Shown: positions 20,687 to 31,452 of the stretch, piece by piece | Position numbering within the stretch: the first letter of the stretch is position 1 | Layout: each line of letters opens with the position of its first letter | DNA from: Owenia fusiformis | Lineage: Eukaryota > Annelida > Polychaeta > Sabellida > Oweniidae | Length of the DNA stretch: 64,000 nucleotides | NCBI GenBank assembly: GCA_903813345.2 | Contig: CAIIXF020000010.1 | Location: 30,312,828-30,376,827, forward strand | Reading direction: 5' to 3' | The notes under the pieces: generated by a model | Told to the model about the DNA's origin: nothing | Database searches by the model: none | The model's input: the letters and a program-made list of their open reading frames with translations, nothing else | Position numbers and translations under genes: made by a program

Positions 20687-22043
20687 ACACGGGGGATAAG
20701 CAAAACGAGGGCGAAGCCACGGACTGCGACTCGCGTAACTTTACACCGCAGCCCAGCGCCAAAATGGAGGGACATCCGGCAGTGCCTTCTGCTTCTTCCG
20801 ACAAAATAGAGAAATCCAGGTATTTTAAATGCTATCGTAGTGTCTAATCGGTGACCAAAATATTACTCTGTATCTACTGTTGGTCTGTAGATAAGAAAAT
20901 AAGCAGTTGTCCAGATCAAGCTAAAACAGTAGCAAAGTTCTGATTTTACCTGTAAAATATGTGCATATTATTTAATTTACTATACATTTGAAAGGAGTTT
21001 TAACACGTTTCTGATATCTAAAGGTTAGTTGAGGCTCCGAGTATAATTCGTGAAAATGATTTGATAATAGAATGTGTTCATGAGGAGAAAATTAGATTCA
21101 AACTGCGCATTCATAGTGGACGCAGTCCAGTAAACAAAGCTATTTCAACAACGCAACACAGCCTCCATTGATATTCTAAGCAACGCAGTCCAGCCGCGAA
21201 TACGAAATAAATAAGATAGTGTAAACTATATTCCTATATTCCTACGCTATTATTGTTTCAGGAAGATATCAGGAAAATATCAAATAATTGGAGCGTTGGT
21301 GAGTTAATGTAATTTTGGATGATCTTTCCAACAGTCCATCAATATTGCTAGCTACCATAAATTTTTATGTTTTCAGCTGTATTTGACAGCTTGTATATAT
21401 TTGCAGAATGGATTGAGACACGATGTAGGTCTATTAAAATAGCCCTTTTTATTCAATTTTGTCCAAAGTTGCTCCATTTTGGCCACACCTGTACACACAT
21501 TGTGCTATCTACCTTTGGCTGTGATTGCGTTCAGCTTCAGATATAAAGCAACACTTGAGTCGCGGACTGCGTTGGGCAGATGGATGGACTGCGACTATTA
21601 TAAATTCCAATTTTCTATGTAATTGTACGTTTTCCGCTTAGGCAAATATCACACGAAGATGTAATTGTAACAACAGTTAACATGAATAATTATATTAATT
21701 CGATGTCATTTCTGATTCCTTTGTTTAAATCGGTATATTAGGGACAAGTATTGACAAAATTACACTTTTTGTGGCAGATTTCGAATTCATTTGTGTTCAT
21801 GCTAAACTATTGGACAGCCGAGAATGCCATTGCAGGTGGAGTATGAATATGTTGATCACCGACTGGAACATACTAGCTATTCTGTAGAATATCCAAACCA
21901 ATAATCTACCCCAAATCCTAACATGCCTTCCAAATTAAGTTTGGACTTACCGCCATTGTTCAGCTATAATGCGTTGTAACCTCGTTTTGAATTACGCGAG
22001 TCGCAGTCCGTGGCTTCGCCCTCGTTTTGCTTATCCCCCGTGT
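20687..22043. mobile_element. DNA transposon relic with 52-bp perfect terminal inverted repeats
   Basis: The left end (20687-20738) and right end (21992-22043) are exact inverted copies for 52 bp, starting ACACGGGGGATAAGCAAAAC. They are flanked by ATA on both sides (20684-20686, 22044-22046), a 3-bp target duplication. The 1,357-bp interior has several GCAGTCC words and one short start-like frame at 20764 (MEGHPAVPSASSDKIEKS) ending at a GT that could be a captured exon. No transposase is seen. It sits in the region corresponding to copy A's N-terminal coding. A PIF/Harbinger-like type would fit 3-bp duplications, but this is not established. Confidence 0.8.
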
Positions 22044-22232
22044 ATAAACTGGCCACCAGAACTTAAGCTTCAAAGATTCAGATAAGAATCTACAGGAAGA
22101 AAATATTCAACTGAAAAACTGGAATTAACCACCACAAATGATCGGGTTTCATATGATGACGTTCATGTTGATACTTTACTTTGTCAAGAGTCATCTGGAA
22201 ATAAGGATCAAGCTGTGACGATTGAGGGCAGC

Positions 22233-22527
22233 ATGGATAAGATCCAGGATGATGCAAACATATCTGCTCCCACTTCAGGAGCAGAGTCATCTCAAAACAA
22301 GACCATAAGGACGCAAGGAGGCCAAATGGAATCACTTCAAAGCAATATCAGACCAACATTAGTAGATTTTGCCGAAACAACATCTATCAATGGGCCAAAG
22401 AGAATCTTGAAAGCAAAAGGAAAATTTTCTACCATAACCTGGACTATTATTTTCTTTGGAATGGTTTCTATGGCAGTTAATCTGATAGCCAGTGTCGTCG
22501 TAAAATTTTACTCGTACCCTGTAGAAG
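22233..22527 (+). pseudogene. DEG/ENaC copy B, 5' coding part (interrupted)
   Basis: The first in-frame ATG is at 22233 (MDKIQDDANIS); the frame is open further upstream but holds no ATG. It encodes the cytoplasmic N-terminus and membrane helix 1 (FSTITWTIIFFG to VVKFYSYPVE), matching copy A closely. The gating motif that reads SIHG in copy A reads SING here, so the conserved His is Asn. Coding stops at 22527 where an LTR retrotransposon begins; the first bases of the LTR supply a stop (GTG TAA). The rest of the gene resumes at 27514. Unless the element is spliced out, which nothing here suggests, only a short N-terminal fragment could be made. Confidence 0.85.
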
Positions 22528-23827
22528 TGTAACAACCCACCAAATTCATATATACTTATAACATAATTTCTCTTATTATTTGGTGTGCTGTTACTGTATT
22601 TATCTCTTTATTTAATTAGATTTTGACTTTAATTGTTTATAAGTTGTATGTTTATATGCATTCAGCTGATATTCACTCTATAAGAAGAATGCCAATCTCC
22701 ACATAAATACTTTTCAGTGATGGCGTATTGATATTAAAGGTACAAATAGTGCAGAATATAGTCCCAGGATTTTATCCAGTAATTACCATTAATTATAAGC
22801 AATTTACTTCAATCACAACTTCTGTATTCAGCGTATTTATGTTAATCATATTTTGGTATCTGTGTTAGGTGTGAAATACTTTTATTTGTTAGGTTAGTTT
22901 ATTAATTCGGCGTAAGGTTTTCCTCAGTTGAGAAGTTTGGTTTGTGTTCTGTTTAGATTTCAACTGTAAGGCTGCTAATGGATATATCTCCTACGTTTCG
23001 ATCGATTTTGCAGTATTCCGACTCTATTGGTGTTAGGTAAATATATATTTGTATTAATCAAATGATGATCAACAAATTGATATATGTTTTATGATATTCT
23101 GTTGCGAGATTTGGCATGAAAGATACCTTGAAATGTATATAATGCTCCGGCCCAAAAGTTGCCCAGGAGCCCCTTTACATCTCCTCTAGTCCCAGGACCA
23201 TGTATCCTATTAGAGAGATGTATTTCCCCTTCCCAAAGTACCCCATAGTCCAGCTTTGCCAGTCTCTGGAAATTCCGGCATTCATATTGCAAATTTCCAA
23301 CCATGTAGCTCGTGTTAGTCACTTGCTAGTCACTTGATAGTCACTTGCTAGTCACTTTCTAGTCACTTGCTAGTCACTTGTTAGCTCGTGTTAGTCACTT
23401 GTTATAATTCGTGCTAGTCATTGTTAGTCCATGTTAGTCACTTTATATAGAAACTTCTCCCAGAACACAGTTTGAATATTCATAACTAATTGTTACTGTA
23501 CTATTGTCATTTTTTTATGTTTTATATCTAAACAATATACACATGTAAATATGTTTCTTTATTTAAAACTTTTGTCGTGTTATATTTCTTTAAGATGATA
23601 TTATTCCCCCCTTTCATGAGACAATTTCCAGTATAATCAAGATGTAGAGATTTTTACCAGAACGCCATCTTTCTTTTGACATAAAAGTTTATTTCTTATA
23701 AGACTCATTGTAAAGACAGATGTTTTACACCCCCCATAATTAACTAAGAATAAAGTTCATAATTTTAACCAATAACATCTCCCTCTCTTTTAACCACGCT
23801 ACCACAACGAGTTGAGGGAATGTTACA
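22528..23827 (+). repeat. 5' LTR
   Basis: 1,300 bp, TGTAACAACC...GAATGTTACA. It contains AATAAA at 23749-23754 and a run of about seven TAGTCACTTG(C/A/T) words (23325-23400). A minus-strand frame of 77 codons lies inside but resembles nothing I know. Confidence 0.92.
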
Positions 23828-23850
23828 CTGGCTGGCAGCGGTGGAATTTT
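23828..23850 (+). other. Candidate primer-binding site
   Basis: TGGCTGGCAGCGG starts 1 base after the 5' LTR, and TGGCAGCGGTGG starts 5 bases after it. Either TGG could pair with a tRNA CCA end. I could not assign the tRNA. Confidence 0.45.
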
Positions 23851-26200
23851 GATAGGTCCCGCCCTATCAAGACCCACGATTTTTGTGATTCTATGTCCGT
23901 TTTTAGTTACCTACAATGAAACTATTCAGACCACCCAGTCCCAATAGCCTACCATAGGGACTGTCCCTTTTGATTGATGAAGTAGTTTTCCCTAAATCTA
24001 CTTCCTGTTATAGTGGCCACCTCCATTATACACCATTATGGTATGTTTTCCCCACCTTGCATACCATATTATTCTAATACAGTGAAACCATCGATACTTG
24101 AACGATGCCCATAAAGGCCTTTGTAACACATTTATAGTGATACATTATATCCCTGTCCATACCTTGTTTGTGAGTTTCTCTTTTTGTTTGTCATGATGGG
24201 CATGATGACCATTTGAGAGATAGCTTGGGTACCGCGGACCCATACGAGGCAATGAACGTCCCTGTAAATGTTACCTTTAAGTCCAAGTACGTCGATCACA
24301 GACTGTGTCCAATAATATCAGTCATGAAATGTGATATATTCCACACTGTATCCCAATCTCTAATAGTCCATGATGTCAATACCCCTGGCATCAATTATAA
24401 CTCATTCTGTTGTCTCTCCACCAACAGAACATGGCACATGTCCTAACCAAAGTGCGTACACCAGACCCGACCCGATAAGTTGAGTATTCAGGTGCTCTTA
24501 TTTAGATAATAAATATAATGTATATACCTGTAAGTAAGATCTCATCCCGGCCCACATGAGATCTTTGTAAATAGTCAAGTGGCCGATGATACGAAATTCA
24601 GGTGTATTATTGCCTATAAGTTTAGGTAGTATTGTCTATATGATTAGGCAGTGTTCTCCACTGTTTGGTTCGAAATAGGGGCTAATGTCAGTGTAATCGC
24701 GAATAGCCTTTGCATATAACGAGACCGAGGGTGGTCTAGATCGAGAGTGGTCTAAAAGCCCACATTTAGCGAGGCAGTTTTGGCCATAACTGTCACCAGT
24801 GGCAATCAATGTCCCATCCCAGGGGAAGTTGAGTGTCAAATATCTGTGGGTAGGGGTTAATATCTTATAGTCAATGTATGTTACTTGTATCCAATATCCA
24901 TGCATTCTGGGTCTGGATTCCCTGAATAGTTCAGAGACTGTATTTGATGTGATGAGGGTCCGATATACCCTTTTAATGTTGTTATTGCCCCGGCCGGGTT
25001 AATTGTCCTGAATAAAAGGAAGTCTGTTATTGAGCTTAAATCCGATGTGGATTGGTGTGAAGTCACACTTACAGATTCTATCGTTCCCGTATAAATTAGT
25101 TCTTATTGATGTATATAGGGCAATTTTCCCATTTGAGTTTGTTACTTTTGGGCAAAGAGCTCAAGGTACAAATGTCCTTTTCGCCAGCTGGAGACTGGTT
25201 AGTAAACAGTAGCCCCTTAGACAATGTAAATAATGTATATAGTCCCAGAACAGTCAGACATTGTTCTAATTGAATTAACAAGGTGGATGTTCTTCAAGTA
25301 GACCAAGTCAGACAAGTAATGTTCTAATAAAGACCGAATTAGCGATAGTCCGATAGTCCCCAGCTGTCCCATTATTCCATATAGTTCCAAAAGATGTAGC
25401 CATTTGTCCCGTGGTGAACGAATTTAAATAAAATTCGAAGTGGAAGGTTTCTATGAAACTTGAATATATATTGTTTCTATGAAACACAATCTCATTATCA
25501 ATCCAAAAGTCCAAGTTAGACCAGATAAGAATGGATGTCCCATAGGAAAATCCCAATGTCCCGAGATACCTGGAAATGAATGAAATAATATTTATCCCAA
25601 TGTTACGAGTTATCCAAGATTGATGACCTGTTAAGGTATCCTGATCCCTGTAGAAATGAGTTGATCATTTCAATTGCCCCTGTATATGAGGAGATGTGTC
25701 CCGTGTCCCTTATTTGTAAGAATATGAAAATTTGGCTTATGTACCGATGGTGTGACCCTGTCCCGTTATTGGTTTACTTTTTGGTGAATTGCTACTACAC
25801 GATAGGATGTCTGTGTAGCAATGTTTCAGGGATGCAGAACAGAAGATGTCAACATAATCAGATGCAAGCTGAAGATTCACCACTACAATTTACAGACCTG
25901 TCGACCTCCGACATATTTTTACGGGAATCTACCGAACATTAAAGAACATTGAGCAATAATCTCAAATGCATGAAGTTTGAACATTTGGTGCATTGACATG
26001 AATAATGGCAGATAATAAACTGCAGTGAATGAACTTTTGAACTTTGATATTGCAGATCCAGAGAAGAAGGCAGCGATATATATACTAGTAGTATAATGAC
26101 AGTGTAAATTACTAAAATTTAAGGTGCTGACATTACATGTTATCAAATTAAGGACTTCCATTTTTATTTTTTAAAGCGTGTTCGGGTCGAACACTTATTA
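23851..26200 (+). other. Interior of the LTR element, no coding region
   Basis: All frames are broken; the longest open stretches are under 100 codons and show no RT (YxDD), zinc-knuckle or integrase pattern. Words such as TGTCCC, AGTCCC and CCAATGTCCC recur often from 23930 to 25760. It resembles a LARD-type large non-autonomous derivative. Confidence 0.6.
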
Positions 26201-26201
26201 A

Positions 26202-26213
26202 AGAGGGAAGCTG
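26202..26213 (+). other. Polypurine tract
   Basis: AAAGAGGGAAGC lies directly before the 3' LTR start at 26214, where plus-strand priming is expected. Confidence 0.65.
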
Positions 26214-27513
26214 TGTAACAACCCACCAAATTCATATATACTTATAACATAATTTCTCTTATTATTTGGTGTGCTGTTACTGTATTTATCTCTTTATTTA
26301 ATTAGATTTTGACTTTAATTGTTTATAAGTTGTATGTTTATATGCATTCAGCTGATATTCACTCTATAAGAAGAATGCCAATCTCCACATAAATACTTTT
26401 CAGTGATGGCGTATTGATATTAAAGGTACAAATAGTGCAGAATATAGTCCCAGGATTTTATCCAGTAATTACCATTAATTATAAGCAATTTACTTCAATC
26501 ACAACTTCTGTATTCAGCGTATTTATGTTAATCATATTTTGGTATCTGTGTTAGGTGTGAAATACTTTTATTTGTTAGGTTAGTTTATTAATTCGGCGTA
26601 AGGTTTTCCTCAGTTGAGAAGTTTGGTTTGTGTTCTGTTTAGATTTCAACTGTAAGGCTGCTAATGGATATATCTCCTACGTTTCGATCGATTTTGCAGT
26701 ATTCCGACTCTATTGGTGTTAGGTAAATATATATTTGTATTAATCAAATGATGATCAACAAATTGATATATGTTTTATGATATTCTGTTGCGAGATTTGG
26801 CATGAAAGATACCTTGAAATGTATATAATGCTCCGGCCCAAAAGTTGCCCAGGAGCCCCTTTACATCTCCTCTAGTCCCAGGACCATGTATCCTATTAGA
26901 GAGATGTATTTCCCCTTCCCAAAGTACCCCATAGTCCAGCTTTGCCAGTCTCTGGAAATTCCGGCATTCATATTGCAAATTTCCAACCATGTAGCTCGTG
27001 TTAGTCACTTGCTAGTCACTTGATAGTCACTTGCTAGTCACTTTCTAGTCACTTGCTAGTCACTTGTTAGCTCGTGTTAGTCACTTGTTATAATTCGTGC
27101 TAGTCATTGTTAGTCCATGTTAGTCACTTTATATAGAAACTTCTCCCAGAACACAGTTTGAATATTCATAACTAATTGTTACTGTACTATTGTCATTTTT
27201 TTATGTTTTATATCTAAACAATATACACATGTAAATATGTTTCTTTATTTAAAACTTTTGTCGTGTTATATTTCTTTAAGATGATATTATTCCCCCCTTT
27301 CATGAGACAATTTCCAGTATAATCAAGATGTAGAGATTTTTACCAGAACGCCATCTTTCTTTTGACATAAAAGTTTATTTCTTATAAGACTCATTGTAAA
27401 GACAGATGTTTTACACCCCCCATAATTAACTAAGAATAAAGTTCATAATTTTAACCAATAACATCTCCCTCTCTTTTAACCACGCTACCACAACGAGTTG
27501 AGGGAATGTTACA
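26214..27513 (+). repeat. 3' LTR
   Basis: 1,300 bp, same length and internal features as the 5' LTR at a constant offset of 3,686 (AATAAA at 27435-27440, TAGTCACTTG run near 27011-27086). No difference was noticed. Confidence 0.92.
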
Positions 27514-29172
27514 GAAGATGGCTTATCTGTGACCACCCAGCCATTAGCATTTCCTGCAGTCACGTTATGTCCGTTCATACCATACTACATGCGCGATATT
27601 AACCAAAAAGTCCGGAGGAAAATCGAGGGCTTTACTGGCGAATTGTGGACACGTGTGCACATGCTGGACTGTTCGTATAAAGTTATATTCCAGCCAGAAG
27701 AAAACTATGATGCCAATACAATCAGAAAAATTGACAAATATGAGAGAGGCTGCTTACCTTTACAAGATATTTTTCAGTTACGGCACAAACTGATTTCAAG
27801 TGGATGGCTTGTTGAAAATGTACCAATCGACTATGAGACTTTTGCAACTCCTATTAAAGTTGAAGACTTCATCCTCGAATGTATATATAACAATAAGCCG
27901 TGCGAATCACAGATGAACATCACACGAACCAATACTGTATATGGACAATGTTTCACACTGACAGTGAATGAACCAAATGACCATGTAAGCGAAATCGGGC
28001 CTGATAAGGGCATTGCATTAATTCTGTACACAGGCCGGGCAAATCCATTATCATCAACAGTTTCAAATTGGGAGGTAAGAGATGGATTCACCACAATATT
28101 TTCGACGCCAAGTGATGGCGTTCAAGTTGTTCTACACAAACCAGGGACAATGCCTAGACCATACAATGAAGGATTTTATATATTCCCTGGCCGATTTTCA
28201 TCCGTCGGGATAACACAAGAAACGCGTACACGACTTCTGCCTCCTTATGGTGAATGTACTGATGCAGGTTACATTACAAATACTACATATGGGTATTCTT
28301 ACGATGTATGTGTTGATCAGTGTATACAAGAGAGAATCGCTAAAAGGTGTGGCTGCATCTCACCAATGTTCATTACTCCAACAAAGCATAACTTCACAAA
28401 AACGCCGTTTTGTGGAAACATATCTGAGCTCCTCTATAACGTTTTTGTTAAACCAACATGGCCAAATTGTAAAATATCAGGTGACATAAAAGAACTTTTC
28501 AAGATCTCAAACAGCATAATAGAAAGACTGCAATGTGAGCAAAGGTTGATGAGCGAAAGAACATCGTGCAAATGCAAACGGCCATGCAAGGAAAATACAT
28601 ACACACATTTAATCAACACTATCCCATGGCCCCAAAAGAAAGTTGTTGAACGCGGACACCACAGAGGGTTGTTCAAATTTCTACAGCGACATCCCAAGAC
28701 GAAAAATCTTCTGTATAAGCTTCTCGACACTAGTTCACGGTTTTACAGGACATCACATTCATGCGAAAATGCTCCACTTGAATTGATAGAATTTTGTTTT
28801 CACGTCGCAACCAGAGCTCAAAGGTATAGGATCTATATACCTCCACCAACACATGAATCAATGCGATATACGTTTGGGAATTCAAGATTTACATTAACTA
28901 ATGCTTTGGACAAAGTAATGGATCAAAACTTCATGAAACTAAATCTTCATTTCGAGTCTCTTGATGTGAGGACTGTATTCGAGGAAAGGACTTACACTTA
29001 TGACAATGTAATGACGGACATTGGAAACGTATTTGGCTTCTATTTAGGTATGTCTGTGGTCTCGGTTGTCGAAGGTCTCATTATAATCGGGGTGATGATC
29101 AAATTAATCATATGGAGATTAACATGTGCTAGGTGCAATTATACAAGAAAGTCTCAGAAAAAGATCCATTAG
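27514..29172 (+). pseudogene. DEG/ENaC copy B, 3' coding part (interrupted)
   Basis: Coding resumes with E-D-G-L-S-V directly after the LTR element and runs open to TAG at 29170-29172. It includes FPAVTLCPF (family Cys kept), the Cys-rich ectodomain with CVDQCIQERIAKRCGC and CKCKRPCKENTY, WP, and membrane helix 2 with filter GMS and VVSVVE. One ectodomain Cys seen in copy A (FYICPGRF) is Phe here. With no other break in about 550 codons, the ectodomain appears to have been under constraint until recently. An internal ATG-like start would lack helix 1 and so should not give a channel. The last codons (IKLIIWRLTCARCNYTRK) are the first unit of the 74-bp array that follows. Confidence 0.85.
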
Positions 29173-31425
29173 ACTAGCTAGATTTGAACGAAATGTGATG
29201 ACCAAACTAATTATATGCAGATTAATATGTGCTAGGTGCAATAATGCAAGATAGTCTCAGATCCATTAGAATGATCAAACTGATGATATGGAGATTAACA
29301 TGTGCAAAGTCAATTATACAAGATAGTCTCCAGATCCATTAGAATGATCAAACCAATGATATGGAGATTAACATGTGCTAAGTGCAATTATACAAGATAG
29401 TCTCCAGATCCATTAGAATGATCAAACCAATGATATGGAGATTAACATGTGCTAAGTGCAATTATACAAGATAGTCTCCAGATCCATTAGAATGATCAAA
29501 CCAATGATATGGAGATTAACATGTGCTAAGTGCAATTATACAAGATAGCCTCTAGATCCATTAGAATGATCAAACCAATGATATGGAGATTAACATGTGC
29601 TAAGTGCAATTATACAAGATAGTCTCCAGATCCATTAGAATGATCAAACCAATGATATGGAGATTAACATGTGCTAAGTGCAATTATACAAGATAGTCTC
29701 CAGATCCATTAGAATGATCAAACCAATGATATGGAGATTAACATGTGCTAAGTGCAATTATACAAGATAGCCTCTAGATCCATTAGAATGATCTAACCAA
29801 TGATATGGAGATTAACATGTGCTAGGTGCAATGATACAAGATAGTCTCCAGATCCATTAGAATGATCAAACCAATGATATGGAGATTAATATGTGCTAGG
29901 TGCAATAATGCAAGATAGTCTCAGATCCATTAGAATGATCTAACCAATGATATGGAGATTAACATGTGCTAAGTGCAATTATACAAGATAGTCTCCAGAT
30001 CCATTAGAATGATCTAACCAATGATATGGAGATTAACATGTGCTAGGTGCAATGATACAAGATAGTCTCCTGATCTATTAGAATGATCAAACTGATGATA
30101 TGGAGATTAACATGTGCTAGGTGTAATTATACAAGACAATCTCCAGATCCATTAGAATGATCAAACCAATGATATGGAGATTAACATGTGCTAAGTGCAA
30201 TTATACAAGATAGTCTCCAGATCCATTAGAATGATCAAACCAATGATATGGAGATTAACATGTGCTAAGTGCAATTATACAAGATAGTCTCCAGATCCAT
30301 TAGAATGATCTAACCAATGATATGGAGATTAAAATGTGCTAAGTCAATTATACAAGATAGTCTCCTGTTCCATTAGAATGATCTAACCAATGATATGGAG
30401 ATTAACATGTGCTAGGTGTAATTATACAAGACAATCTCCAGATCCATTAGAATGATCTAACCAATGATATGGAGATTAACATGTGCTAGGTGTAATTATA
30501 CAAGACAATCTCCAGATCCATTAGAATGATCTAACCAATGATATGGAGATTAACACGTGCTAGGTGCAATTATACAAGACAATCTCCGGATCCATTAGAA
30601 TGATCAAACCAATGATATGGAGATTAACATGTGCTAAGTCAATGATACAAGATAGTCTCCAGATCCATTAGAATGATCAAACCAACGATATGGAGATTAA
30701 CATGTGCTAAGTGCAATTATACAAGATAGTCTCCAGATCCATTAGAATGATCAAACCAATGATATGGAGATTAACATGTGCTAAGTCAATTATACAAGAT
30801 AGTCTCCTGATCCATTAGAATGATCAAACCAATGATATGGAGATAAACATGTGCTAAGTCAATTATACAAGATAGTCTCCAGATCCATTAGAATGATCTA
30901 ACCAATGATATGGATATTAACATGTGCTAAGTCAATTATACAAGATAGTCTCCTGATCCATTAGAATGATCAAACCAACGATATGGAGATTAACATGTGC
31001 TAGGTGCAATTATACAAGATAGTCTCCAGATCCATTAGAATGATCTAACCAATGATATGGATATTAACATGTGCTAAGTCAATTATACAAGAAAGTCCCC
31101 TGGTCCATTAGAATGATCAAACCAATGATATGGAGATAAACATGTGCTAAGTGCAATTATACAAGACAATCTCCAGATCCATTAGAATGATCTAACCAAT
31201 GATATGGAGATTAACATGTGCTAAGTGCAATTATACAAGATAGTCTCCAGATCCATTAGAATGATCTAACCAATGATATGGATATTAACATGTGCTAAGT
31301 CAATTATACAAGATAGTCTCCAGATCCATTAGAATGATCTAACCTATGATACACGGAGATTAACATGTGCTAGGTGCAATTATACAAGACAATCTCCAGA
31401 TCCATTAGAATGATCAAGTGGAACT
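29173..31425 (+). repeat. 74-bp tandem array B
   Basis: About 30 units of 74 bp (some 72, lacking GC in GTGCAATTA) carry ATGATATGGAGATTAACATG and TCCAGATCCATTAGAATGAT. It is the same family as array A, in the opposite orientation, and again downstream of the channel stop. In the coding frame a consensus unit reads IKPMIWRLTCAKCNYTR and then stop. It ends about 30 bp before the next gene's start. Confidence 0.92.
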
Positions 31426-31452
31426 TACAGAAAAATAGTTAAAAGTTCTTTT

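Larger units (their letters stand above)
22528..27513 (+). mobile_element. LTR retrotransposon, non-autonomous, complete
   Basis: 4,986 bp: two 1,300-bp direct LTRs (22528-23827, 26214-27513) around a 2,386-bp interior. Each LTR begins TGTAACA and ends TGTTACA. The target duplication is GAAG (22524-22527 and 27514-27517); the uninterrupted copy A has a single GTAGAAGATGGC at the same place. A TGG-starting primer-site candidate lies just after LTR1 and a purine tract just before LTR2, so the element is in plus orientation. No gag, protease, RT or integrase is readable, so it must have been moved by proteins made elsewhere. The interior is unusually rich in GTCCC words. The LTRs look identical wherever I compared them, so the insertion is recent. 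Confidence 0.93.

Noticed and set aside
22090-22335. Minus-strand frame opposite copy B's N-terminus
   Set aside because: Shadow of the channel coding strand.
23089-23322. 77-codon minus-strand frame present in both LTRs
   Set aside because: It occurs twice only because the LTRs are duplicates. No start context or known motif.
24213-25942. Short frames inside the LTR retrotransposon as gag or pol
   Set aside because: All are under 100 codons, on both strands, without zinc-knuckle, protease, RT or integrase patterns.
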